Origin: Gryganskiella cystojenkinii
Lineage: Eukaryota; Mortierellomycota; Mortierellomycetes; Mortierellales; Mortierellaceae
Reading direction: 5' to 3'
Length of the DNA stretch: 64,000 bases
Assembly: GCA_015852425.1 (NCBI GenBank)
Contig: JAAAIG010000050.1
Coordinates: 1 to 64,000 of the forward strand
Part shown: positions 23,071 to 33,423 of the stretch, piece by piece
Layout: each line of letters begins with the position of its first letter
Position numbering within the stretch: the first letter of the stretch is position 1
Notes under the pieces: model-generated
Seen by the model: the letters and a program-made list of their open reading frames with translations, nothing else
Database searches by the model: none
What the model was told of the DNA's origin: nothing
Position numbers and translations under genes: made by a program

Positions 23071-23622
23071 ATGAATCTCGCCCTGTTTGCCCTCGTCGTC
23101 GCCTTGACGATCACGCTTTTGGATCCGTCAGTCGCCGCGGTGGACCCTGTTCAGTTTCAAAACATTATGCTCGCGGAAGGATACGGATGCCGGACCGCGA
23201 AATACACTCCGAGCTGTGACAATATCACCTCCATGACCTACCCACGATGCACCTACCTGGCGTCGAGCATCGATATGGCACCAAAAGTGGAGCACTGCGT
23301 CTTCCATCCGAGCGGTCTTAACCTGACAACATGTTTTATTTTCAGCAAGGGTGTTCAAAAGGAGGATTTCAACTACTTGCTCGAACAGACGCTCTTTTTC
23401 AAAAACATCTTTGGTTTCCGTTCCACCACAGGAAATGAAAATTCCGCGCGAGGTTGGGCCAAGGGTTTCATTTGGACCAAGGCTTTTACTTACTACACTT
23501 ACTATGCAGTCTCGATCGCTGCTGGATCTCATGCGACCCTTAATACTACCTTGCCACCGATGCCCTTGATTTGGCCGGCTAACCGTACGAGCACACTGAC
23601 TCCTATCAAGGCTGCATGTTAG
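23071..23622 (+). CDS. Six-Cys small secreted protein
   Basis: 183 aa, no intron in the coding part. The signal peptide (MNLALFALVVALTITLLDPS...AA) is followed by VDPVQFQNIMLAEGYGC. The six cysteines are in family spacing: GC-RTAKYTPS-C, then YPRC, EHC, NLTTC and the C-terminal KAAC-stop. Other family blocks are present: FNYLLEQTLFFKNIFGFR, ARGWAKGFIW, YYAVSIAAGSHATLNTTLPP. In the left array it is the odd one out: its TPxC and TTLPPMPL blocks are closer to the copies at 44-49 kb than to its neighbours at 24-28 kb. ATG 23071 is preferred over an upstream in-frame alternative because it starts the signal peptide right after a splice-acceptor-like CAG. Role unknown; I expect it to be secreted and disulphide-bonded. 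Confidence 0.85.
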   Translation: MNLALFALVVALTITLLDPSVAAVDPVQFQNIMLAEGYGCRTAKYTPSCDNITSMTYPRCTYLASSIDMAPKVEHCVFHPSGLNLTTCFIFSKGVQKEDFNYLLEQTLFFKNIFGFRSTTGNENSARGWAKGFIWTKAFTYYTYYAVSIAAGSHATLNTTLPPMPLIWPANRTSTLTPIKAAC

Positions 23623-24403
23623 AACTGCCACGAAGTTTTTTCTTTCTTTGAAGTAAAAAAATTCGCCTAGAGTGCATATTTACTTTTCTATCTTTTTGCT
23701 GACGATGAAGTCTGGAACGGTAGGACAAGCCTTACTGTCCTGCTTGTGCGTACGAAATAGGTGAAACTCCAGCGAAAGAGGCTTGGCCCTTGAAACTCCT
23801 GAACCAACTGAGGGAGAATAGGCAAAAGAGGCGTCATGTTGAAAGACATAAAAAGACTGTGGGCGGACTCTTAGACGCGTAAAAAAATTATATCGGACAC
23901 ATTCGTTGTATGCTCAGACAAAGATAAAATAAAAGAATTGTATCTTTTCAACTAGTTTGTATCGAAAGAAGGCAACGAGGATCAACAGATGGGGTAATGA
24001 ATGAGTACGAAGGGGCGGCAATGGAATATCAGGGGCGGTACATCCCCAAACAAAAAGCGGTCGCAAAGATAGTGCATATTGTCCTTGTAGCTGGCCCTGA
24101 TGTAATAATAAAAAGACTCAGCTCAACAAACACAAAAGGTCTCCAAATGTTCTTTGGCTCTTCCTCTTTTTCTACCCACTGCCTTTCTTCTTAACCTCTA
24201 CTTCCACGTCCACGTCCACGTCCACGTCCACTTCCACTTCTCTCCAAGCCTCTGGTTTTTCTCCACTTTTACGTTTCTGCGCTGGTAAGTTGTTTTCTGC
24301 GAAACACTGCCACGCTTTTGCACTGTTCACCGTGATCCCAAGCACAGGACCGCTAACAAGTTCCGCCCATTCTTTCAGCCCTTGAAAACACCGCGTCTTC
24401 GAC
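23623..24403. other. Intergenic within the left array
   Basis: About 780 bases. It holds the promoter and leader of the next copy, with a leader-intron acceptor TTCTTTCAG about 25 bases before its ATG, and the 6-bp minisatellite at 24203-24240. No gene seen. Confidence 0.4.
24203..24240. repeat. Minisatellite of 6-bp TCCACG/TCCACT units
   Basis: About six tandem hexamers, TCCACG four to five times and then TCCACT, in the presumed leader region of the next family copy. It does not fall in a coding frame I accept. Confidence 0.85.
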
Positions 24404-24824
24404 ATGATGAGGTTCGTCTTGGTCGCAACTACAGTCGCTTTGGTGATAGCCCTCCTTTTGACTCCTTCAACCCTGGCTGATGACATCAGAGACAGAGGAT
24501 CTGGTCGGATTTCACCTGTTAGGTTCGACTACATCGTGAGGAGCCAGGGATGCAAAGATAACGTGTACCATACGGAATGCAAGCGCGGTGGTCTGGACGC
24601 CGCCAACTACGTTGGTTGTGAAATCAACTGGTATATCTCCGATACGCCCGCAAGGCTATATCGAGAGCAAATCGTCCTTTCGTGGGGTCACTTACTCGAC
24701 CTATTTCGGAGCTTATATCCGGCAGGGCATGTGGTCGACACTTTGGTCCAGATTGCCAAAGACAGACCCGTTCGACTTTCCTGAAAAAATAGTCCAGAAA
24801 GTAGAACCTAATCCCAATTGCTAG
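24404..24824 (+). pseudogene. Six-Cys secreted family copy with internal deletion and frameshift
   Basis: The N-terminal half is intact: signal peptide MMRFVLVATTVALVIALLLT, VRFDYIVRSQGC-KDNVYHTE-C and NYVGCEINWYISDT. Then about 70 residues covering cysteines 4 and 5, the FGF block and the start of the WAQG block are missing. Sequence resumes in another frame at GYIESKSSFRGVTYSTYFGA, continues YIRQGMWSTLWSRLP, and ends PNPNC-stop at 24824. In the original frame translation runs 126 codons to 24784 with an unrelated tail. It is closest to the copies at 26078 and 28094. An intron is unlikely because no donor/acceptor pair accounts for the missing coding blocks. Confidence 0.8.
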
Positions 24825-26077
24825 AACCAAGGAAATAAGAGAGGTTGCAAGTAGAATAAAAAGTCGAGGGTCCTTCAAGAGTTGCCTCTGTGTCCGCGTC
24901 GCCGCCTTACGGAAAAGGGCAAAAAGGTTTCCTTTTTCGCGCTGTATCTCTCCGCGTCTCTGTATTGCTAGCTTTTGGCGCGAGTACGATTGATGGACGA
25001 AGTTTTCTCCACATGCATCATCGCATCATCGCATCAACAATCCTGACCTCTAAAAATACTCATTGAAGAAAAGGAAGGGGGATGAACCAGAAAAGGTGGT
25101 TCATCGAATCACTTGTTTCAAGGCGGAGGTGAAGTGAGAGTCGGCAACGTTAAAGAGCAAAACATGTAGGGTCAACGACATGACTTGGTGCAGGAGACTA
25201 AAAAGAGTCAGAGAAAAGGAGTCTCGGTCGGATTGGCCTATCAATAGATCAAAAGACTATAGATTGTCTTATGCCTGTGCGAAGACAGAGACCCTCTCGA
25301 ACTCGCGAAAGGCGACAATGCGGTGCGGGTAGAAAGCGTGACTCGATGAGGGATGTCCAATATAAAGACCGAAGTGTGGATTTTCTCGCTTGTGAAAAGA
25401 AGACACCATCCTCATTATCGTCACCACGAGCCGGGGGCTTTGATTTGTGGCTGCAAAAAATATCCGACGCATTTTTTTTATTTTTTTGATCCAGCCCCAA
25501 CGCGCAAAAAATGAGAAATCTGAGAATGGAGAAGAGAACATGAAGAGAGGCTAGGATCAGTTCGCGAAGGAGGCGACACATGCAGAACAGAGGCGTGGCA
25601 AAGGAGTTAACAGAGAAAGGATGGTTCAAGATGCGAAGAGAACAGCAAAACTAAAAACTAAAAAACGGTGAATGAGAGGATTGAAACACAAAAATACGAA
25701 GAGTGGCGACACGGTAAACTTGATAATGCAGACGAGAATTCCCCGCGCCAAGGCGAAAAAGAGTTCGACGCTGATTAGGCGCTGAGTAGGCATAAAAGAG
25801 AACGCTGTTCGACAAAAATCGTCAATCTCTAATCCTCTACTCAACGCTTTCTCTCTCTCTACCTAGCGCTCTATCTCATATTCTACGTGCTTCCTGTTCA
25901 AGAGCCAGCTTTTTTTTGATCTGATACTAATTTTCCAAGGTAAAAGTTCGCTGCATGATGTTCTCGCACACGCTTTTGTTATCCCTCTATCCTCCCCCAG
26001 CAGATCAACTAACAATATTTACAAGGTACACACCGAATTTTTTATATGTCACCCTTGGGAACAGGTTTCCTGAAAGG
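24825..26077. other. Intergenic within the left array
   Basis: About 1.25 kb with no convincing gene. The right end has a CATAAAAG box at 25791-25798, a CT-rich stretch (about 25845-25870) and an acceptor-like GGGAACAG just before the next ATG. Confidence 0.4.
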
Positions 26078-26689
26078 ATGAGGTTCTTTTGGACAGCTTC
26101 TGTGGTCTCTCTAGTCATAGCCATCTTTTTGACTACACCGGCATTGGCGGACTCCGATCTCATCGTGGATACGATCTCCGATCTGTATAAACCGGTCAAA
26201 TTTGATAATATCATCAGAACCGATGGATGCGCGAGTGGTCGGTACCATGCCCTGTGCAAGCCTGGTCGTATCAACCCTGCCAGTTATGCGGGTTGCGAAA
26301 TCACAATGTTTCTCTTAGACAGCCCAGTTCCGGCCAACCAAGAAACGTGCCTTTATCACAACAGTGGTCTGGACGTGACAACCTGCTTTCGCTTTGGTTA
26401 TCAGACGGATCCCGGTGATGTCAACTATCTCCTTTATCGGATCCTTTGGGACGATCTTTTTGGGTTTTTCGATATTGGAGGCATGGGCATGGCGAATTAT
26501 GCTTGGGCGCAAGGCTACGTATATAGCAATCCCGACTCTAATGGGCTCAATCATGGGACTCATTACGGCGTGTTTGTCCGGCAGGGCAGGTGGTCGACGC
26601 TTGAATCCACGCTGCCCGACACCAGCGTGGTCCAGATGACTCAAAACGTACCAATGCGAGTCAAACTTGACACCAATTGCCAAAAGTAA
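26078..26689 (+). CDS. Six-Cys small secreted protein
   Basis: 203 aa. Signal peptide MRFFWTASVVSLVIAIFLTT, mature part with VKFDNIIRTDGC-ASGRYHAL-C, SYAGC, NQETC, GLDVTTCFRFGYQ, DVNYLLYRILWDDLFGFF, YAWAQGYVY and THYGVFVRQGRWSTLESTLP. Unusually, the last cysteine is followed by two residues (NCQK-stop); in nearly all other copies the cysteine is terminal. The frame is open 41 codons further upstream, but that part is leader-like and contains a splice-acceptor-like GGAACAG next to the chosen ATG. Closest relative in the window: 28094-28666. Confidence 0.84.
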   Translation: MRFFWTASVVSLVIAIFLTTPALADSDLIVDTISDLYKPVKFDNIIRTDGCASGRYHALCKPGRINPASYAGCEITMFLLDSPVPANQETCLYHNSGLDVTTCFRFGYQTDPGDVNYLLYRILWDDLFGFFDIGGMGMANYAWAQGYVYSNPDSNGLNHGTHYGVFVRQGRWSTLESTLPDTSVVQMTQNVPMRVKLDTNCQK

Positions 26690-28093
26690 AGAGGACGGGT
26701 TTCGAAATAGACCAATAAAAAGTCAAAAGAAAGATGTACGTTGCTTATCGTCGAAGTTGTGTAGATCAATCCCACGAACCTATTCTTGAACAGGATGGGG
26801 CATCGAAAAAAACCTCCTCAACTGCACTTTGCAAAATTTTCAATTTACGACTGGGTTCTTTTCCTCGGTGGGCTTGGGATCGATCGGTCCAGCGACTATT
26901 TTCATTGACAAACCCTTGCCTCTGAATTTTTTTTAAAAAAATTTAAAAGAAGGAAGGCAAGAACGAAGCACGGAGAAAAGAGAGCTTCGGTGTTTTTCTC
27001 GAACTTGGGAAGGGTAGGCACAAGAGGCGGGACAGCGAAGCTAAACCACAAAGATGGACACGATCTTTAACGTGGCTCGATTTTGGAGTCAGTGGAACAA
27101 AAGTGCCTGATAAAGATGATTGATTGAGAAGGCGAGGAGGACACATAAAGAACCACAATATAAACGTAAATGAGCAGAACTAAAAGGGCAAAGGTGGCGA
27201 CAAGGAGATGACCTTGAAGCGTAAATAAACGAAGAATATTTCTCTTGCTCGTCGTCATTAGTGGAAGGCAAGGGAGGGGGAGGGGGGGGGGTTGGCGCCT
27301 CTCGTCGACTTCTAAAAAGTTCCTGGACGCATTTCTCGTCTCCCACCGCTATCCGGATTCTAGCCTCTTCCGCCTCATATCGTCCACCACTTGTTGTCGC
27401 AGCCCCCGACCCCCAAAAACACAATTGCCAGAAGGAAAGGAAAGGCACACACAGAGAAAAGGCATACCCGGCAATGGTGTGGTAACATGCAACTAGCTTG
27501 ATCGTCCCTCGATAAGGAACGAAGAAGGAAGAGTGAGTTTAGCATGACCCCTACTCTGGTATATGTTTGATAGTTTGGCACAAGTAGTGAAAGAATTAAG
27601 GAGTGGCTCAGTAGCAGAGAAATTTCCATGGATCCCGCCACAATGTGTGGCTGCCTGCTTTGGGGCGAGCACGCGAGAAGGCAAAATCTCTTGGCCACTG
27701 AGATGCTTGCTTGGCTTAATTAAAGTGATGGGGGGAGGGGATGCCCTTGGAGAATATCGCTTAACGTTTTAGAAAAAAAAAGCGGGGAGGCTGTTCTGGC
27801 GCACATTAGCGCTTATAAAAAGGGTCCTTGACGAACAACTGTGGTCCCTTGGGATTCCTCTCGTGCACCGACTCACTTTATCTCTCTCTGCTCGCCCTCC
27901 TTTAAGCAAAGTTATCTTCCCCCGTCAGCACCAACAAACTTCCTCCGCTCGGTAATTTCTTTATTCATGCGCATTTCGCTTCTGCGTCTTTCTTTCATCT
28001 CCCTCTCTGACACAAAACCAAAATACAAGGTCACATACCATATCTCTATTTTTCTTCTTGGTTGCATTCTTCATAAGCAGTTTCCTTGAAACC
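26690..28093. other. Intergenic within the left array
   Basis: About 1.4 kb. It contains a G-rich run at about 27267-27291 and a TATAAAA box at 27814-27820, about 275 bases upstream of the next ATG. A leader-intron acceptor CATAAGCAG ends about 15 bases before that ATG. A 63-codon minus frame at 27258-27067 has one hydrophobic segment, but nothing else supports it as a gene. Confidence 0.4.
27814..27820 (+). promoter_or_regulatory. TATA box of six-Cys family gene 28094
   Basis: TATAAAA in a locally GC-richer context, positioned so that transcription would start about 30 bases later and leave a leader of about 250 bases with an intron. Confidence 0.55.
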
Positions 28094-28666
28094 ATGAAGT
28101 TCACCTGGATTGTGTCCACGGTCGCTTTAGCGATAGCGCTTTTCTTGACTCCAACACACTCGGCGACTGACTTCGGTTTCGATCCGTTTACACCGGCCAA
28201 GTTCCAGAACATTATGAGGAGCCAAGGATGCAACAATGGTCTTTACCATCTCAAGTGCAAGCCTGGTAGTATCGACAGTGTCGGCTTCAAAGGTTGCGAA
28301 TACTTTTGGATCAAGGTGGATCTTCCGGCCAACACAGAATACTGCATCTACCACGACAGTGGTCTGGACGTGACGACTTGTTTCATCTTTAGCAACACTG
28401 TCCAGGCTCAGGACTTCATGTACTTTATTTATCGGATCTTTTACGACGACATTTTTAATTTTTATGAAGGCGGCGGTCTTGGGATTGCGTCCAAAGCCTG
28501 GGTTCAGGGTTGGATCTGGAACGATGACAAGAGCTATGGGACCTATTATGGAGTTTATCTCCAGATGAGTCCCTGGAAGACCCTCGGAGCCCAATTGCCT
28601 GATACGAGCTCATTCAAATGGCCAGAGAATATGTTGTTGAGAACAAGATCCGATCGTAATTGCTAG
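28094..28666 (+). CDS. Six-Cys small secreted protein
   Basis: 190 aa and a good type example of the family. Signal peptide MKFTWIVSTVALAIALFLTP; then AKFQNIMRSQGC, eight residues, C; FKGC; NTEYCIYHDSGLDVTTCFIF; FIYRIFYDDIFNFY; SKAWVQGWIW; YGTYYGVYLQMSPWKTLGA; and DRNC-stop. The cysteine spacing is C-x8-C-x12-C-x15-C-x11-C-xn-C(end). Six cysteines without membrane helices after the signal peptide fit a compact secreted protein with three disulphides (inference). It is the last copy of the left, plus-strand array; the next gene is conserved and converges on it. Confidence 0.88.
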   Translation: MKFTWIVSTVALAIALFLTPTHSATDFGFDPFTPAKFQNIMRSQGCNNGLYHLKCKPGSIDSVGFKGCEYFWIKVDLPANTEYCIYHDSGLDVTTCFIFSNTVQAQDFMYFIYRIFYDDIFNFYEGGGLGIASKAWVQGWIWNDDKSYGTYYGVYLQMSPWKTLGAQLPDTSSFKWPENMLLRTRSDRNC

Positions 28667-29037
28667 ACCCTTCTCACACAGCAGTACAAAACGCAGTAAA
28701 ATTTGTCAGCGAAGATTTTTCTTCAAGAAAAGAGCGCGGATAACCTCTACTTACAGTCGAGTTATCTACTTTTACTCAGTCGGATTATCCGCAAGTTTGC
28801 ACGCAGTTAGGCATAACACTCCTAGAAAGGAGAGGTCGTTATCTCCTATGTCCCTTTCTCACACATACAGTAATAAGCAGTCCTTCGTTTTCACTCTTAT
28901 GACTTATCATCACGCACTGAATACACTACGTTTTTTCATATTGTCTTCGGAATTAGCAATGTTCGATCTCGCCTTTTGTACATGTTACAGTATTGGTGTG
29001 CTTTTTATTCTCAGTTCGAAAAAGTTCTCTCTCCTTT
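28667..29037. other. Intergenic between convergent genes
   Basis: About 370 bases separating the array from the aminotransferase. Only 3' ends meet here, and no coding signal is seen. Confidence 0.4.
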
Positions 29038-30593
29038 TTATGCGGATGAAGAAGCGTTGAGATCGTCACAGATCTCCTTCCAGATATTGCCCAAGCGGAT
29101 GAAATCTGACAACTCCAGATAGATCTGAGCCGAGACGCGGGTCCACCACTTTCCATCGTGTTTAAAAGCAGGTGTGAACAAGTTGTACTTGTCAAACATC
29201 AAGTCCAGAATGTACTTTGGGTTCGCCTCTAAAATTGGGTTGTCAATGTCGATGGGGAGACGAATGTTGACCATGTTGCCGACCTGATGATCCGCATCCG
29301 GGGTCAAGGTGTTCGTGCCCAAGATCTTGGCAATCGCGGCACCACCCTCGAGAGCCAAATTATGCGTGTAGTTGATGATGGCATCTTCGCCGTATTGCTT
29401 ACGGAACTCTAATGCGGCCGAGATCGACATGATGGACGAATAATCCTGGGTGCCGCACCAAGCAAACTCTGCATCGAATCCTTGTTTGTATTCGCCTGTG
29501 ATCGATGTCGGGTGGATCTTGTGCTGGTGACGCTTGGCGACATACAAGACTGCAGATCCTCGAACACTGAACAGCCACTATGGAAAAAAAGCGGGAGTTC
29601 AAATGATATGAGCATAGGAGGGCCAAAAGTGCGTCAAGGAAAAAAAAAATTCGTGATTTTTCAGCAGTTTTGAGTTTACCTTGTGAGCATTAGTGATGTA
29701 GAAGTCGGGATGCAACTCTGCCAAGTCCACATGGACTTGACCGATCGAATGTGCACCATCGACAAAGACAAGAACACCCTCGCTCTGAAGGTAATCGACC
29801 AACTTTTTGATCGGATGGACGACGCTGGGCACAGAAGAGATCCAGTCCACCATCGCGAGACGAATGCGAGAGCCGTCCTTCAGACTCTTGTGTTCCTCAA
29901 CGATCTTCTCGACTTTTTCCAAAAGATCCTCATCCGAGATCGGATAAGTAACGGGCACTTGGACAATCTTGACATTCTCATGCGTATCACAGACATACTC
30001 TGTAGTCTTGTCGACAGAGACATAGCCTGTCGAGAATTGAAGAATTCTATCGCCTGGTTGGAAATCCAAAGAACGCAAGATTGTGTTCGCACCCTGAGTA
30101 GTGTTGGTGACTAGAGCGAGTTCATCTGGCGAACAGTTCAAGAAAGATCCAAGGTCTGCACGAAGATTCTTCAAAGATGTGTAGAGATCACGACGCATCC
30201 ACAAATCTATGGGGTAGCGTTGTCAGGAATGATAAAGAGAAGTCAGGACATTTTTGATTTTTGAGCTAAATTGTTCCCACGACATTCAAGTGGAGACGCA
30301 ATTGTTGAGCGCCGTTTTCTTTTACCAGGGTTACGCTCTGCACGATGATGGTATTCGATCATGGAATCTTGGACGACCTTGGGGAAAGTGCCTAGTTACA
30401 ACAGTCGTGCCCAAGAACATGCATGTTAGATCTTCTCCAATGGAAGGTGTCCCTCTTGTGCTGTCAAACATGACCTACCAAAGGATCCATGGTTGAACTG
30501 GGTATAGCCTTCTGGGAAAAGAAAGTTTTTACGCTGCGCATGGCCAAAGGGACCAGGATTCGAGGGAGTGGGTAAAGCTGTGGTATGCGTCAT
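29038..30593 (-). CDS. Class-V PLP-dependent aminotransferase (isopenicillin-N-epimerase-like)
   Basis: Four exons: 30593-30479, 30391-30326, 30206-29680, 29577-29038; 415 aa, phases match. The start reads FPEGYTQFNHGSFGTFPKVV, typical of the class. ELALVTNTTQGANTILRSL is the cofactor-phosphate region, VFVDGAHSIGQVHVDL has the Asp that contacts the PLP ring, and ITNAHKWLFSVRGSAVLYV has the Schiff-base lysine, K236. That lysine is the last codon of exon 3, so the active site spans an intron. Family knowledge: fold-type I PLP enzymes of this group include cysteine-lyase/desulfurase-like and epimerase-like proteins; the substrate is not predictable from sequence. There is no targeting peptide, so it is probably cytosolic. 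Confidence 0.9.
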
Positions 30594-31353
30594 TACTGTT
30601 CAATGTTGCGGTGGTGATGTTTGAGGAGTGCAATTTGGACGAGACACAAAAAATGTAAAAGAGCAATTGAAAAAAAAGGGGGGGAACCAGGACACTTTTA
30701 TATAGGAAGGCGTGCGCAGACCTTTACAGAAGAAAAGTGGTCTTTTTTCGGCTGCGGCGTGGATATAAAAAAATTACAGAGCCCTTTTTCTCTCCCGTTC
30801 TTTTTTTATCCCAAATCTTCTTTCCCCTTTGGGGCCAACCCAATTGGCCATCAATCTGAAGGAACCCAACTGACTCACTGTGAGAGACAGACAAGACGAA
30901 AGACGCGATCAAACCAAACAGAATCGACAACACACCTCAGCTCTCGCAACTTGCGCGTTGGCTGTCTTGCTTTGAACTTCTTTTTTATCTTTCCCAGTTT
31001 TCCCACGTTTGTTTATTCTGTTCTGTTTTCGATCTTTTCATCAATTTGTCATCGTTGTCGCCGCATCTCCCAAATCTCCAAGTGTTGCTGAGCATACTAT
31101 AGTACACACTATACGTTTTAAACTTTTGCAAAGCTCTTTTTGACTTCTCAAACCGGGGTGCCAGTCTCTCTGCAGAGGTTTTCTCTGAGAAAGTGGTGCT
31201 TTGAAAGACAATTTTAAGTGATTTTTTTGTTTTTGTTTTCAGAGCTTTCTTTTTGACTAACGACTTCACTATGCGAAAAAGAATGATAGGAGATGAAGTG
31301 GGGGTATCTCGCCTAGGACGTGGAAGGTGGATATGTGCAGTACGCTCAGGCTT
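30594..31353. other. Intergenic, promoter of aminotransferase
   Basis: About 760 bases between two minus-strand genes. CT/T-rich and otherwise featureless; the small frames show no conserved features. Confidence 0.4.
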
Positions 31354-32279
31354 TTAGTTGGTCTTGATGGCCTTGAACCTCAAACGGAAATACATAATGC
31401 TCCAGGATCCGTCATCCTGTGAGAACTTCAAGTTGCTCTGGACTTCGTCCCGGATCTCCTTCTGCATCGCCTCATCGCCCTCGAACGGTTTCATGAACGA
31501 GAATCCAAATGTATCGATCCAACCCGCGATATCCGTGTTCAATTTGGTCAATCTGGGGATCAACTCGATGTACTCAACCCGGAAACCGTTCTGTTCCAAC
31601 ATGCGTGAATACGTGTTCACACCTGGGAAGAACCAAGGGTCGTACGCGTCCGGGTTCTCGATCCCGCGCTTTTTCAACGCCGTATGCAAACCCGATCGGA
31701 CTTCACAACAGTTCATGTAACCGCCACATTCGGCTACAAATCGGCCCTCGGGCTTGAGACACTTGTTGACACCCTGGATCACACGTTCGGGGTCACGCTT
31801 CATCCAGTGCAAGGCTATTGCGGCATAGGCATTGATAACAATACAAGAGGGGGGGGGGGGGTTAGACCTGAATCAATTTTTTGACGATTGTCGACTTCTT
31901 TTCATTCAGTCTATTATTATTCATGCTTACCGGCGTTAGAAAAGACGGCATCAAACTGTTCCGTAGCCAAGTCCGCATCTTCGACGAGATCATGCCCATC
32001 GACGACTCGAGCGTCCTGGCATCCGATCCGCTTAGCCGCTTCGATCATATCCGCACTGGCATCAACAGCTACGACGGACGAACAATGTTTCTCGAGCTCA
32101 ATCGTCAAGACACCATCGCCGGCACCGAGGTCCAAGATGCGTTCATGCGGCTGAGGATCCAAAAGGCGCAAGACGGGTGCACCGAGTGCGGGAACAAACG
32201 AGGCATGCTTGTCGTACTTTTGCGAGGACCATTTGTCCTCGTTCTGGACTGGGGCAGATACTGAAGTTGACTCGACCAT
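31354..32279 (-). CDS. Class I SAM-dependent methyltransferase
   Basis: Two exons: 32279-31931 and 31814-31354; 269 aa, joined as FSNA|ALHWM. Motif I is RILDLGAGDGVLTIEL (about 47-62), motif II VVAVDASADMIEAAK, then ARVVDGHDL and FDAVFSNAALHWMKRDPE (motif IV), followed by LKPEGRFVAECGG (motif VI region). This order is that of small-molecule methyltransferases such as trans-aconitate methyltransferase or UbiE-like enzymes; HWxxD.. favours the former group, but the substrate is unknown. There is no signal or membrane segment. The intron (31815-31930) contains a run of 13 G on the + strand (31849-31861), i.e. a C13 tract ahead of the acceptor. Confidence 0.92.
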
Positions 32280-33423
32280 GATTATATGTCTTGTTGTTAC
32301 TTGTTGGAGAAATTGTTTTGTAGTGATAGAGATATGGATAGTATGCAGCGTGTTGCAATTAGCAAGAAAAGTTAAAAGTGTGGGAAAGGCGTGTTGATGG
32401 AGAAAAAAAAGGGAAAAGAGAGCCGGCTAAATCCGCCTTTTATGCTAACCGGTGTAGCCAGTCAAAAGAAGCTCGTAAATGTGTGTGACTCGCCCCAGCG
32501 ACAGGAGAGCTTATTTTCTTCGAATTTCTTTGATCAAAAATTTCATTTTCGTACGACCCACACAAAAATAATAGTATGCAACTGACTCAGGTTCGTTATC
32601 TCCTGGCAGAAAGTGGGTTTTGTCCCTTTGGAAGAACGCCGCACTTGCTTGTTTTTGAGTATGTTGAAGTGGTTGACAGCGGTCGCTGACTCAGTTATAC
32701 CTCTTCCCAGTACAATACCTTCTCCCGCTCACTCTCGCTCTCTAAGAGAGCTCTCTATTTGCTTCGCCCAAGCTTCTCTACACGGCTAATCCTCCCACAT
32801 TTGACCCGCGCCACGATAGCACGGTCAGGGGCAACATACCAGTGTCAAACAATAGTCTCTGTCCCACAAGGAACATGACTGACTCAGTTGAATCCATACC
32901 TGCACCTCTTGCACTTGATATGGCCTATCTGATAGTATGTCTATTCTCCGGCGGATAATCTCCCCAAATTGAAGCGCGCCACCGATAAGCACGACGGATG
33001 CTGTTAACAGACGTTGACAGTTGGAAGAGTACAACGCTTTGCAGATTGGTCATGTCAAAGAAACAAATGACAAATGGAAGATTGTGAGAATCTAGTCATG
33101 GGTGTCTCGATTATGCCCTATGCCCCATACCAGACTGCTCTCAATTGATTACCGTATCCTTCATTTGTCTTGTCGCATAAGAAACAAACATATACGTTTG
33201 AAAACATTTGCCTCAACTCTTATTGATTGGGTAAACTGAAATAAAGGGTTTCTGTTAAAGATATAATGTACAGTTGAAAAGGAGCAAAAGGGGCTTTTCG
33301 AGGTGTCCGGACAGGATCCGATGGTGAGGCAGAGACAGCGAGACAGAGTGGTCGAATTTGCAACGAGCTGGACTACACTGGGTGCCGAGACTCGAAAACA
33401 AAAACGAGAGAGATGATCACGTT
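32280..33423. other. Intergenic with a diverged direct duplication
   Basis: About 1.1 kb between the 5' end of the methyltransferase and the 3' end of the PC4 gene, both on the minus strand. Contains the diverged repeat listed separately; no gene seen. Confidence 0.4.
32676..32998. repeat. Diverged direct duplication, two units of about 150 bp
   Basis: Two blocks share the same order of words: CTGACTCAGTT (about 32689 and 32879), then CGGnTAATCnnCCC (about 32783 and 32952) and GCGCCAC.GATA.GCACG (about 32808 and 32977). Identity between the blocks is partial, so this is an old duplication or two copies of an unnamed repeat. Confidence 0.5.

Noticed and set aside
23128..23631. 167-codon minus-strand frame, and similar antisense frames opposite other family copies (28127-28594, 44468-44920, 46052-46528, 58185-58769)
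   Set aside because: Systematic antisense shadows; their similarity to one another only mirrors the family on the other strand.
25249..25629. 126-codon minus-strand frame and overlapping frames
   Set aside because: Composition looks like random frames in AT-rich spacer; no conserved motif and no splice partners.
27067..27258. 63-codon minus-strand frame with one hydrophobic segment
   Set aside because: Too short, no homology signal or clear gene context; possible but not supportable.
30621..31091. 156-codon plus-strand frame upstream of the aminotransferase
   Set aside because: Low-complexity, Lys/Phe-rich translation of promoter-like sequence; no family features.
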